Shown here: positions 23,576 to 34,692 of the stretch, in pieces
Layout of the letters: every line of letters begins with the position of its first letter
Position numbering within the stretch: the first letter of the stretch is position 1
NCBI GenBank assembly: GCA_951799425.1
Contig: OX637399.1
Coordinates: forward strand, 31,432,701 to 31,496,700
Reading direction: 5' to 3'
DNA: 64,000 nucleotides
DNA from: Ilex aquifolium
Lineage: Eukaryota; Streptophyta; Magnoliopsida; Aquifoliales; Aquifoliaceae
The notes under the pieces: generated by a model
What the model was told of the DNA's origin: nothing
The model's database searches: none
What the model saw: only the letters and a program-made list of their open reading frames with translations
Position numbers and translations under genes: made by a program

Positions 23576-24658
23576 TCATTCGTAATGATCTCTAAATAAC
23601 TTTAAAAGCTCAGCTTGATTCAGCTCATATTCATCCATGCGTTTGTTAATCTGAGTAATGTTGATCTCCATCCCTAGTAAGATCTGTCTATCAGTTATGT
23701 CATCCACTGGTATGTATGGTTGATCTTCTTGTGGTGGAGGTTGTTCTTGTGGGATGAATTCTTCAAGTACTTGGAATGGTTCTTCTTGTTGTGCAGGTGG
23801 TGCTTCAGGTTGTCCTCCCTGACTCTTTTTCAATGAAGTTTTATCCAATGCTCCAAAATGGTCCACTGTTTTTCATATCGGATCAATGATCACACCTTCC
23901 TTCCTGCATAGCTGAGAAACTAACATAACATATGGGAGTGATGGTTTCTTTCTATCCACAGCAAGTATCATTTGGTCCATGATTATGTTCGGCAGGTCAA
24001 TTGTGTGTCCCATTCCAAATGCATATAAGAAATAAGCCTGCTCAGTATAAATTTGATTCTTTTGGGCTCGGGGTAGCAAACTGTACACTGTTATCAAATT
24101 CAAAATGCGGTATTTGTCTGTTAAATCCCCTTATTTTATATATTTGTTTGGTCTATCCAAAACAAATTCTAGATTACCCGTCACTTCTCTTCCTATGACA
24201 TTCAAATCAGGTAATTCAGTATAAGGATATTGTGGGTTATGTTGTCCTTGTATGGGTTGAAAAAAATCAGCTATAGTAGCCGGTGTAACTTTAAAAACAA
24301 TACCCCGTACGAACACACGTAATTGTCTTTCCCCAATTATATCAGCATTACTATAAAATTCTCGAACTAAGCAGTCATAGGCAGGAGCAGATAATCTAAC
24401 ATAATCAAGCCATCTACGCGCAGCAAGAATTTGTCTTACTCCTATATTCTCAAAATCTTCATAAATAACTGGCCGTTCAGAAATGATAGTTTTGGAGATA
24501 AAGTGAGCATCATACCAGACCTGTTGTTGAAAATTCTCAAACATCACCTCATTGTAGATATTTCCTGGATGAGGTTGTTGTGGAGGTGCCTGAGGTGGTG
24601 GAGATTGATCCCTTCGTGCTCGGCTTGAAGATCCTCTTGTTCTTCGTCTCGAATCCAT
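23576..24658 (-). pseudogene. plant-transposon-protein ORF, left arm, two internal stops
   Basis: One frame of about 360 codons starting MDSRRRTRGSSSRARR. It is interrupted at 24131-24133 (TAA) and 23873-23875 (TGA). It has an N-terminal basic/proline-rich segment, a middle domain (ERQLRVFVRGIVFKVTPATI, LLPRAQKNQIY, AYFLYAFGMGH, MLVSQLCRKEGV) and an acidic glutamine/proline-rich C-terminal tail. The middle is like the putative plant transposon protein domain carried as an extra ORF by some Ty3 elements. It has a TATA box and palindromes about 230 bp upstream. Both stops are shared with the right-arm copy. Confidence 0.75.
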
Positions 24659-24879
24659 GTTTTTCTTGATTTCTCTTCAAATACTCCGTTTCAACTGATT
24701 TCAATCGGTAGATATCTTCAAAATGTGATGGGTAAGTGAATAATCGGAGAAAATTTGAAGAAAAACGGTTGAGTGTAGCATATTTGAGGGCTATTCTTTG
24801 GAGAATTTCGGCTTTTCCGTATTTGGGTTGCGAGGGAAACTGAACTGATCGGTTTTCTGCATGGAGAATGTATATATAG

Positions 24880-24925
24880 GGGCACTACCGTCCGGACGCT
24901 AGTCCCACCGTCCGGACGGTGCTAT
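24880..24925 (-). promoter_or_regulatory. internal promoter module, left arm
   Basis: ACCGTCCGGACGGT at 24907-24920 with a partial second copy at 24887-24898, next to a TATATATAGGGG TATA box (complement, about 24871-24882). Mirror of the right-arm module at 26420-26470. Confidence 0.55.
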
Positions 24926-25193
24926 CTGACTGGTTTTTGGTTTGCAACTGCAGACTGTTTCTCTGATTTTCTGCATGTTTCTCTTTTTCCTGTAAATTCC
25001 TGTAGTTTACAAAATTAGATACAATTTTATATATTCTACAAAGCTTTGCTAACCACTCTTTTTCTTTCAAAAGAATTGGGTTTATTATTTATTATTTTTT
25101 ATTTACTGATTTCCTTATTTATTCTATAGTTATTTACATTTATTTACAACTATGTGCAGTTATTTCCAAAACTATATATCTTGTTGATCATAT

Positions 25194-25491
25194 CTAGTCA
25201 GTATCAGAACTATCTGGATCAATAACACCAGTGACACAGTTAACTTCACTTCTCACGTATCTTGTTAACATTGGGGTAGAATAGGATGGCGCCTCAGGAT
25301 AATCTTTACTCTGCCCATACCTAATCCACCGTAAACGATCTGACGCTCGACCTGAAATTGGTTCCGCACACTGATTATATTGTCTCAAATGTTCTGTACG
25401 ACCACATCTTACACAACCACCAAGACGATTTGCTCGTCGGTGTTTAGCATATGTACTTTTTCCACACAGGGGTCTTGCCTGACTTTCAAAA
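25194..25491 (-). pseudogene. zinc-knuckle-like ORF C-terminus, left arm
   Basis: Arm part of an open minus-strand frame that continues into the spacer. It has a basic stretch (KSTYAKHRRANR) next to a Cys/His array CVRCGRTEHLRQYNQC (C-x2-C-x4-H-x6-C), and ends DPDSSDTD. Probably the tail of a nucleic-acid-binding protein whose front part is lost. Family unknown to me. Confidence 0.5.
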
Positions 25492-25855
25492 CCCTCTTGG
25501 CAGACTATGACCAATTCCAGATCATAAGGGAAAATCAGCCGGCGAAAGGCCCCGTACGACCTGCGGGAGGTGAAGGTCGCTGGCTTGCTTACCGGACAAG
25601 GGGCCGTGGTATCTGACGTGTCCAAGAGGAGGAGACAGTCGGAGTGTCTCAATCTGGTAGAGACTAGGGGCAGTCCCCAGTAAGAGGGTATCGGTGCTGG
25701 CCCCATCAGAATGAACCAGAAAAAATGGAACTGAATTAACTTCATTTTGATTGCGAAAAGGAAGAGCCAAGTGTTTTGCCAACTTACAGTTCCGAGATCC
25801 AGCTTCAAAACTATAGGAGCCTTATTGGCTAAGGGTGGGGCATTCAGTTTACTAT
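25492..25855. other. 364-bp unique spacer at palindrome centre
   Basis: The only part of the composite's centre not duplicated in inverted form. It is visibly richer in G+C than the arms. On the minus strand it is open and in frame with the left-arm zinc-knuckle ORF, so it may be more of that gene, kept on one side only. I do not recognise the product. Confidence 0.6.
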
Positions 25856-26153
25856 TTTTGAAAGTCAGGCAAGACCCCTGTGTGGAAAAAGTACATATGC
25901 TAAACACCGACGAGCAAATCGTCTTGGTGGTTGTGTAAGATGTGGTCGTACAGAACATTTGAGACAATATAATCAGTGTGCGGAACCAATTTCAGGTCGA
26001 GCGTCAGATCGTTTACGGTGGATTAGGTATGGGCAGAGTAAAGATTATCCTGAGGCGCCATCCTATTCTACCCCAATGTTAACAAGATACGTGAGAAGTG
26101 AAGTTAACTGTGTCACTGGTGTTATTGATCCAGATAGTTCTGATACTGACTAG
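25856..26153 (+). pseudogene. zinc-knuckle-like ORF C-terminus, right arm
   Basis: Same C-terminal protein segment as the left arm. On this side the frame is cut at the palindrome junction and meets a stop codon at about 25830, so it lacks any N-terminal part. Confidence 0.5.
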
Positions 26154-26419
26154 ATATGATCAACAAGATATATAGTTTTGGAAATAACTGCACATAGTTG
26201 TAAATAAATGTAAATAACTATAGAATAAATAAGGAAATCAGTAAATAATAAATAATAAACCCAATTCTTTTGAAAGAAAAAGAGTGGTTAGCAAAGCTTT
26301 GTAGAATATATAAAATTGTATCTAATTTTGTAAACTACAGGAATTTACATGAAAAAGAGAAACATGCAGAAAATCAGAGAAACAGTCTGCAGTTGCAAAC
26401 CAAAAACCAGTCAGATAGC

Positions 26420-26475
26420 ACCGTCCGGACGGTGGGACTAGCGTCCGGACGGTAGTGCCCCTATATATACATTCT
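26420..26475 (+). promoter_or_regulatory. internal promoter module, right arm
   Basis: ACCGTCCGGACGGT (26420-26433) and CGTCCGGACGGT (26442-26453), followed within about 10 bp by the TATA box CCTATATATAC (about 26460-26470) and, about 210 bp on, by the ORF ATG at 26682. The same paired palindromes precede the LTR TATA box at 29815-29848. Confidence 0.6.
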
Positions 26476-26681
26476 CCATGCAGAAAACCGATCAGTTCAG
26501 TTTCCCTCGCAACCCAAATACGGAAAAGCCGAAATTCTCCAAAGAATAACCCTCAAATATGCTACACTCAACCGTTTTTCTTCAAATTTTCTCCGATTAT
26601 TCACTTACCCATCACATTTTGAAGATATCTACCGATTGAAATCAGTTGAAACGGAGTATTTGAAGAGAAATCAAGAAAAAC

Positions 26682-27764
26682 ATGGATTCGAGACGAAGAA
26701 CAAGAGGATCTTCAAGCCGAGCACGAAGGGATCAATCTCCACCACCTCAGGCACCTCCACAACAACCTCATCCAGGAAATATCTACAATGAGGTGATGTT
26801 TGAGAATTTTCAACAACAGGTCTGGTATGATGCTCACTTTATCTCCAAAACTATCATTTCTGAACGGCCAGTTATTTATGAAGATTTTGAGAATATAGGA
26901 GTAAGACAAATTCTTGCTGCGCGTAGATGGCTTGATTATGTTAGATTATCTGCTCCTGCCTATGACTGCTTAGTTCGAGAATTTTATAGTAATGCTGATA
27001 TAATTGGGGAAAGACAATTACGTGTGTTCGTACGGGGTATTGTTTTTAAAGTTACACCGGTTACTATAGCTGATTTTTTTCAACCCATACAAGGACAACA
27101 GAACCCACAATATCCTTATACTGAATTACCTGATTTGAATGTCATAGGAAGAGAAGTGACGGGTAATCTAGAATTTGTTTTGGATAGACCAAACAAATAT
27201 ATAAAATAAGGGGATTTAACAGACAAATACCGCATTTTGAATTTGATAACAGTGTACAGTTTGCTACCCCGAGCCCAAAAGAATCAAATTTATACTGAGC
27301 AGGCTTATTTCTTATATGCATTTGGAATGGGACACACAATTGACCTGCCGAACATAATCATGGACCAAATGATACTTGATGTGGATAGAAAGAAACCATC
27401 ACTCCCATATGTTATGTTAGTTTCTCAGCTATGCAGGAAGGAAGGTGTGATCATTGATCCGATATGAAAAACAGTGGACCATTTTGGAGCATTGGATAAA
27501 ACTTCATTGAAAAAGAGTCACGGAGGACAACCTAAAGCACCACCTGCACAACAAGAAGAACCATTCCAGGTACCTGAAGAATTCATCCCACAAGAACAAC
27601 CTCCACCACAAGAAGATCAACCATACATACCAGTGGATGACATAACTGATAGACAGATCTTACTAGGGATGGAGATCAACATTACTCAGATTAACAAACG
27701 CATGGATGAATATGAGCTGAATCAAGCTGAGCTTTTAAAGTTATTTAGTGATCATTACGAATGA
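26682..27764 (+). pseudogene. plant-transposon-protein ORF, right arm, two internal stops
   Basis: Same frame as the left-arm copy: MDSRRRTRGSSSRARR, then TAA at 27207-27209 after NKYIK, reopening to TGA at 27465-27467 after VIIDPI, and finally ending LLKLFSDHYE. It differs from the left copy at roughly seven residues. The sequence between the stops is clearly the same domain, so these are nonsense mutations (or recoding sites), not gene ends. The 3' region to the polypurine tract (27765-29560) is AT-rich and non-coding. Confidence 0.75.
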
Positions 27765-29560
27765 GGACCTTCTACTTCCTAAACAGACTGGAGATTCTAC
27801 AAAACAATTTACTATCTTTCACTCATCTTTTACGTTATGCACTTTTACTTTATGCACTTGAACTTTAATTTACTTTATGTTTTGAATCTATGTTGATTTT
27901 GAACTTGTTTATATTTAAGTTTTTTCTTAGTTATGATGAAAACTTATGTTTTTAAGTTAGGAGGGTTATTTTATATAATTTACAGTTGAATTAGATTAAT
28001 ATTCCTATGCTTTGTGAAAATAGCCTTAATCTAATCACGCAGGATTTTCATATTTTAGTTGTATATTATCTTAATATTTTTGTTTAAACTTACTCTAATA
28101 AAGCACAAATAGATTTCTTTATTTCAGAAACCTTGTGAAATATTACATTCTTTGCATATATAGTGGAGATGTATAACCAATTGAAGAATTTGAGCCAATC
28201 TTTATTGGAGAGATATTCTACATCTACTCGAATAAACATCTTCGATTCTACAGTAAACTTTCTTTGAATAATCTCATTAATTTAGTCTTGATTAGCACTT
28301 GTTAGATTATATTATTAGCATTATCCTTTAAATTCTTTTATGTAGGATTAATACAGATGAATAATTTCTGAAAAATGATCTTAGGCCATTTTTTATTAAC
28401 TTGATTCTTGACCATTTCTTTTCCAAAATTGTATTCTTAGTCAACCATAATTGAGCCTAAAAGAGTATAAATTCTTTTCATGAAACCCGAAAAATACCCG
28501 AGCCACTTGAAAATAGATTAAACCTACCTTTTGCTATCTAATTTTTTTACATCCTCTTTTAAATCAATATGATACAGAAAAACAAAAGGAGAAGAAAACA
28601 AAACAGTAAAAAAGAAAAGAAAAGAGTATTGGCTATTCAAAGAAAAGAAAAAAAAAACCATGAAAGGAATTTAAAAAGAAAAACAGAAAGAAAAGAGCCA
28701 AGAAAGTGAAAAATGGGAAAATAAAAAATGAATATGCAAAGTCTTAGAAACCTAAGAAGATGTGTGCCACAATACCAAGAAAGGGTAGCTTTTGAATCCC
28801 ATAGACGTCATTTCTTAAACACTAAACCAATGGCCACATTACAACCCAAATAAAGTCCTTTTTGATTCCAGAAATTATATATCTATATTAATTCTATCTA
28901 TCTATCTATCCATAACAGGAGAATGTTGATAATATGTCTAATGTAGTGTTAATATCCAATCATGAGATTATGTCAAAATTCAATTTTATTCAGATACCCG
29001 TTCTTCAGATATACTGTATGTGATATTATTTGCTTTGTTAACAATATTCTAAATCACATGTAACTATTAAGAGAATAGTCACTATAACGTATGTATATTC
29101 TTTGCTTAGTGTATTTCAAGAAAGGATTGACATCAAGGCTACCATGAAAGATAGTAATATTTCTTGAGTGATTTTTGAAACAAAAGAAATCAGTACACAC
29201 ACACACAAGTTTTTATAAAAATATATAGATAATGTTACAACTAACATGTGTTACTCTTGTAGTGATCAGAAAAAGGAAGTATTGTAACAATACACAGGAA
29301 TATTGATTTAATTTTAGTTGTGAAAAGTATGAGTTATAAACTCCTAACTACTGAAGTTTGTAGGCAGCTTCACTGAAAACCTTCACGAGACAAAACTTGT
29401 TCACTAGGAATCATCTAGGGGTTAAACAGATTGTTGCATATGCTAAATGCAATCGTGAAAAAATCTACAAAAATGATTTTACCTCAGTTCATATTTTATT
29501 TTGTGAAATAGTTTTTATAATTTACGTTTACTAGGGACTAGTAAAGTTTAAGTTGGGGTG

Positions 29561-31386
29561 TGTGATTAACTCTAACTAGTATGTAAATTAAAATGATGAA
29601 GTAATCAACTTTGTAAGATAAAACAATTATGAATTAGGGTTTGTGCATAAACTAGGGTTTTATGAGTTTTATGTTTGAAATTTTAGGGTTTAAATGCGAA
29701 ATTGACAAAAAAATACAAGAAACAATGTATAGAAGCTTGAAAGAGCAAGGACCAAAGTGTAAAACGACACATGTAAGCTCCAGCAAACAACACATGGATC
29801 AACTGCAAAGCACCACCGTCCGGACGGTGGTGGTGGCGTCCGGACGGTCCTCCATAGGCGGTTGAAGTTTATCCTCCACCTCGTGCTTCCAAGTGCCTAT
29901 ATATAGGGATGCTCTCCTTCTTCATTTGCATGGTCGGGCATAAAGGGAGCTCCAAAGAAATCCAAAGGGAGAAAAGAGAAGAAAAAGAGAAAGAGAAAGT
30001 CATATACAATCCGGTCCGTCCTATTCACGAGCTGAACTCTGTATTTCTACATTTCTGTATATCTTTCTACTTGGAAAGTTGAACTACCGCCATTTTTTTG
30101 TCTTGACTGATAATAAAAGTGGTTGTGTTTCAGTTGTTCCTTGTGAAAGAAGTTTTAGCATCAGTCTTTTATTTATTGTTGTAAAGAAATCTACCCGCAC
30201 TCCTTGCTTGTCTGTAGTAATGGGGTGTGAGTAGTTACTTATACCCTTCAGTAAAGGGTGAACATATGTATAGTATTGGTTAGATTATGAAAATGCTGAT
30301 GTTTTATTCATATATTTATTTATATATGTATTATGTGCTTCATGCATGATACAGTGATGTACGTAATTTCGGTGATGTGCCTGGAATTATATCATCAGTG
30401 CATCGTCAACCTGCCGGTTAAATGTCTACGGTGTTCCTATCGGTATGGTTTATCCTCCACCGGAATGCTGAGGACGTTCTACTGATGCATGGTACAAAAC
30501 CTAAATGATCTTTATGAATGGCTTGTCCTTCTGGGTTATTAGGTTGTTTAACTACTATATATAACTATATTGCTAGTCGAATATCTACGGTATTCCTATC
30601 GGTATGGCTTGTCCTCCACCAGAACGTTGATGATGTTTAACTGGTATATATATATATCACAGATGACCAATTGAGTAATTCAAGTATTCCTCATGAATGA
30701 CTTGTCCTTCTGGTTTGCTCGAATTAGTCAATTGACACATCTATAACTAGCTAACCTAAGAAGTTGTTGTGTTATGATTTAATACCACCAGCTAACCTAA
30801 GAAGTTGCTGAGTTATGGTTTATTATTACCACTAGCTAACCTAAGAAGTTGATGTGTTATGGTTTACTATATACGCACTTACTATCAAAAGATCAATTGA
30901 ATAATTCAAGTATTCCTCATGAATGGATTGTCCTTCTGGTTTGTTTGGATTAATCAATTGTCATGGATACCACCAGCTAACCTAAGAAGTTGTTGTGTGA
31001 TGGTTTACATACATCAGACCTACCAGTTAACTTGCCAGTAACATGGAAGTTAATTGATGTAAGGTGGCATTTCCAGTATTTAACCAATATAAAGCATATG
31101 GAATCCCTAAACTGAAGGGTACCTTTTCTATTATTGTCATTAAGAAGCTACCTACGCATTTCATTTAAAGTAGACTAGTTATCAATCTAAGTTCACATCA
31201 CAAGCTATCAAATGTTATACTGCTTTAAACAACAACTTCAATGTTTTTTTATTTTTATTTATTTTAGATTCTAATTACTAAAACTCTTCGTGGGATCGAT
31301 ACTTGGACTTAAACCGAGAAAACTACAATTCGACCACTTATACTTGGGTGTATAATATAATTCAGATCACAAAATAGTGCGAATCA
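29561..31386 (+). repeat. full LTR, right arm (3' LTR)
   Basis: 1826 bp from TGTGATTAACTC to GTGCGAATCA, preceded by the polypurine tract AAGTTGGGGTG. It has paired palindromes (29815-29828, 29837-29848) and a TATA box CCTATATATAGGG (about 29896-29908). The subrepeats are at about 30419-31060. It lacks a 7-bp AT stretch present in both other LTR copies. Confidence 0.87.
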
Positions 31387-31390
31387 ATAA

Positions 31391-34300
31391 CCATCTGTTT
31401 TATTAACCTCTAAATCAAGAAAACAATTTGTTTCACCCAAGTTTTTCATTTCAAACCGAACAGATAAGGCATCTTGAAGTCACGTGATTTCATCATCATT
31501 GTTTCTGGTGATAACCATATCATCCACGTACAAAAGAAGCATTGTGCACATAGTAAGAGTCTTCTTGATAAACAAGCTTGGATATGAATTGGAAGACTTA
31601 AAACCACAAAAGTCAAGATATTTGGCTATCTTACCATACCAAGCACGTGGGGCTTGCTTGAGGCCATATAAGGCCTTTTTGAGTCGACACACATGAGTTG
31701 GGAAGTCTTTAGGGATAAAGCCTTGTGGTTGTTCCATGAAGATATCACGATATAGCTCTCCATAAAGGAAAACATTTTTCACATCTAGCTGCCACAATTT
31801 TCAGCCTTCGTGTGCAGCCAAAGAAATGAATGTACAAATGCTTACCATCTTAGCAACTGGACTTAAAGTGTCTTCATAATCCAACCCATACTTTTGCGAG
31901 AAACCACGAGCAACGAGACGGGCTTTGTACCTGTCAATGGAACCATCCAACCTTTTTTTCAGCTTATAAACCCATTTGCACGTAACTAGTTCCACATCTT
32001 TTGGCTTTGGAACAAGCTCCCAAGTGCCATTTTTGTGTAAAGCTGCAATTTCTTCTTCCATTGTTTCTCTCCATTCAACACTGTCCTTAGCTTCATTGAA
32101 GGATCTGGGCTCATTTTCATAGGCATCTCGTAAAAGAAAGCAAGACAAAAAAACTAAACAATGGTTTAGTTGTACCTCATAGTCAGCCAGGTATTCAAGT
32201 TGTCTTCTATGTCTGGATGACTTGCGAGTCACAGGTTCCATACTATCATTCTGATGTATGTTTACTTCAGATGGAGGCAAATTTCCTTCCTTTTCATTGA
32301 CACTAGCATCACCAAACAATGAACCAAGACTAGTAGAGGCGTTGTCAGTATTTGCATGCTCCTGATATGGTGAGACTTCATCAAAAAACACATCTCGAGA
32401 GACAACAACTTTCTTTGTGTCTGGACCCATACATCTCCGACCTTTCCTGTGAGTATCGTATCCAACAAAAATACAACGCTTTGTTCTTGGGTCAAGTTTA
32501 GTTCTATTGGTTTTCACAATGTGGACATAACAAATAGAACCAAAGTCCCGTAAATAACTCACATTGGGTTTGCGTTGGTATAGGGCTTCAAAAGGAGATA
32601 TTTTAGTTCCTGGCATGGTGGTAAACGATTGATCACATGACATGCTGACTGAACACATGTTGCCCACAACTCCCTTGAAAGATTTTTTTCCATGCATCCA
32701 TGACAAGCACATAGTTGTTAGGTGTGCCAACTTACGCTCTGCTACCCCGTTTTGCTGCGGGGTTTCAGGGCAAGTAAATTGACGTTGAATTCCATGCGCT
32801 CTGCAATATTCTAAAAATTGGTTGGACATGTATTCTCCACCATTGTCAGTACGTAGACATTTTATCAATGATTTAAACTCTTTCTCGACCTCCTCCTTGA
32901 ATTGAATAAACCTTGCAAAAACTTCGCTTTTATCTGCCAAAAAATATACCCACGTAAAATGAGTGAAATCATCCACAAATACCATCACATATCGACAACC
33001 CGTGTAACTAGGAGTTCTTGTTGGTCCCATTAGATCTGAATGAACCAGCTGTAGTGCAACCTTTGTTCTAGTCATAGAACTTGGAAATGGGAGACAGTGA
33101 GATTTCCCATACTGACATCCTGGACAAACCACATCAGAGTGCATCTCTTTAAAGAGAGGAACTCCATCCAGCAATCTCTTTGTAGAGATCTTGTGCAACA
33201 GTTGATAGCCAACATGCCCCAAGCGAGCATGCCATAGTGTTACACTACCAATCTGACCCATTTTTTCGACATAAGCATCACTTGCAGATAAAACATATAG
33301 TGACTCTTTCCTTTTTCCAGTAAACATAACATCAGCATCAATATTTCTCACATTTAAAAGAATTAAAACACTATCTGGACCAAACAAGACAAATTTTCCA
33401 AAATCAGTTATTTGAGATGTTGAAGCAAGGTTCTTTTTCAAACCTGGAACATGATAGACATCTGTAAGTGAAAGCCCTCCCTCTTGTGCATTGTTCTTCT
33501 TGATATTTGAATGTCCTTCTTTGACTACCGGGTGGAGAGAATTATCAGCCGTAACAATTGCTTTCTTTCCATCATGTGGGCGAACCTCGGAGAGTAAAGA
33601 CACGTTTCCAGTTGCATGGTGAGAACAACCATAAACCACAATCCACTCTTTATTATAGTTGATGAAAACAACATCATCTGGTGGTGCATTTGTCTGGTGC
33701 ACATTTGCAACTTGATCAATAATTTCAATGGCTAAGCACTGCTCCCAATCTAATTGTTTATACTCATTTCTTTCATAAACTGCATTTGCACCTTCTTCAC
33801 TGCGATTCATCCGACAATTAGATTGAATGTGACCAGGCTTCCCACAGCGATTACAAATTACCTTCACTCGACAATCACGCTTAAAATGTCCATGTTTTCC
33901 ACACCTGTAGCATGTTTTTGAAGTTTCCTTCGATTAACCTTCATCATTTGAAGGCACACTACCACCAGCAATATGCTTAGTAGAAAATTTTCTTTTACCT
34001 TGATCCCTGGAGTATAATACTTCCTCCACTTGCACAGAAGGCTTGTTATTGATCATCTGGTTCACCAAGGCTTCCTGATTTGAGAGCAAGTTCTCCAATT
34101 CAATGAGAGAAGGTTGTTTAGCCCACCCTTGTATAGAGGAGATGAATGGCATGAATTATTTCCGTAGTCCCCGAATGATATAACAACGTAACCGTGCCTC
34201 ACTCACAGGTTCAGTAGGATCCAGCTCTGAAATTTCAGCACACAAAGTTTTAACTTTCAAGAAATATTCTAGAATTACAAGGTTACCTTGGATTATCCCG

Positions 34301-34647
34301 GCAAGTTCATTTTCTAAGAACTGTAGCCACATCGTGTTCTTTTGAGTAAACAGCCTCTCGAGTGTCTCCCACACCTTCTTCGGTGATTGCTCATCACGAA
34401 CATGTTCAATATACTCCTTACTGATAGAGGTGCGTAAAGAAAATAAAGCCTTACCACACTTCACCTTCCACTTCCGACGTGACTCGACATTTTGTGGCGT
34501 GTCCTCTGGAATTACAGTTTCATCACCAGAGACAAGATCACACAAGTCTTGCCCTTGTAGGAAAGCTTCCATACACAGCTTCCAATAGTTGTAGTTGGTA
34601 CCAACAAGCTTTTCCACAACAACATTATTAGCACCATTCATCTTCAC
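31391..34647 (-). pseudogene. copia gag-pol, proximal part
   Basis: One frame broken by stops. Gag begins MKMNGANNVVVEKLVGTNYN. Two CCHC knuckles follow (CYRCGKHGHFKRDC, CNRCGKPGHIQSNC). Integrase has the zinc site near LWHARLGHVG and catalytic stretches around HSDLMGP, TDNGGEY and PQQNGVAERK. RT carries WQLDVKNVFLYGE, LKQAPRAWYGK and the YVDD active site, and runs to LEVNKTDG at the insertion point. In-frame stops are at about 34156, 33934, 31801 (TGA where copia elements have Trp) and 31485. The element cannot encode its own enzymes. Confidence 0.92.
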
Positions 34648-34692
34648 GAGTATAAGAATCGACCCTTCGAACCTGGCTCTGATACCATCTAA

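Larger units (their letters stand above)
19740..31386. mobile_element. 11.65-kb palindromic LTR-retroelement composite, TSD ATAAC
   Basis: Inserted in the copia RT with a perfect target duplication ATAAC (19735-19739 and 31387-31391). Removing it restores the RT frame (TDG then YFVSQRG). Order: a shrunken plus-strand 5' LTR (19740-19887), the primer site TGGCGCCGTTGC, 42 bp of leader, a minus-strand LTR (19948-21787), its polypurine tract and 3' interior, a 364-bp spacer (25492-25855), then the same interior and LTR on the plus strand (25856-31386). The arms are 5544 and 5531 bp and nearly identical, with scattered substitutions. No gag, RT or integrase is present. The TGGCGCCGTTGC primer site and the extra 3' ORF fit the Tat/Athila side of Ty3 elements; lineage is inferred, not proven. 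Confidence 0.9.

Noticed and set aside
25492-25855. Mitochondrial or plastid origin of the spacer
   Set aside because: The composition suggested it, but I could not recognise any organellar gene, and the frame continuity with the left arm favours element sequence.
19740-31386. Palindrome dismissed as a false inverted duplication in assembly
   Set aside because: The arms differ by several substitutions and an indel, the outer ends differ, and a 5-bp target duplication flanks the unit. It is better explained as real, though long reads are needed.
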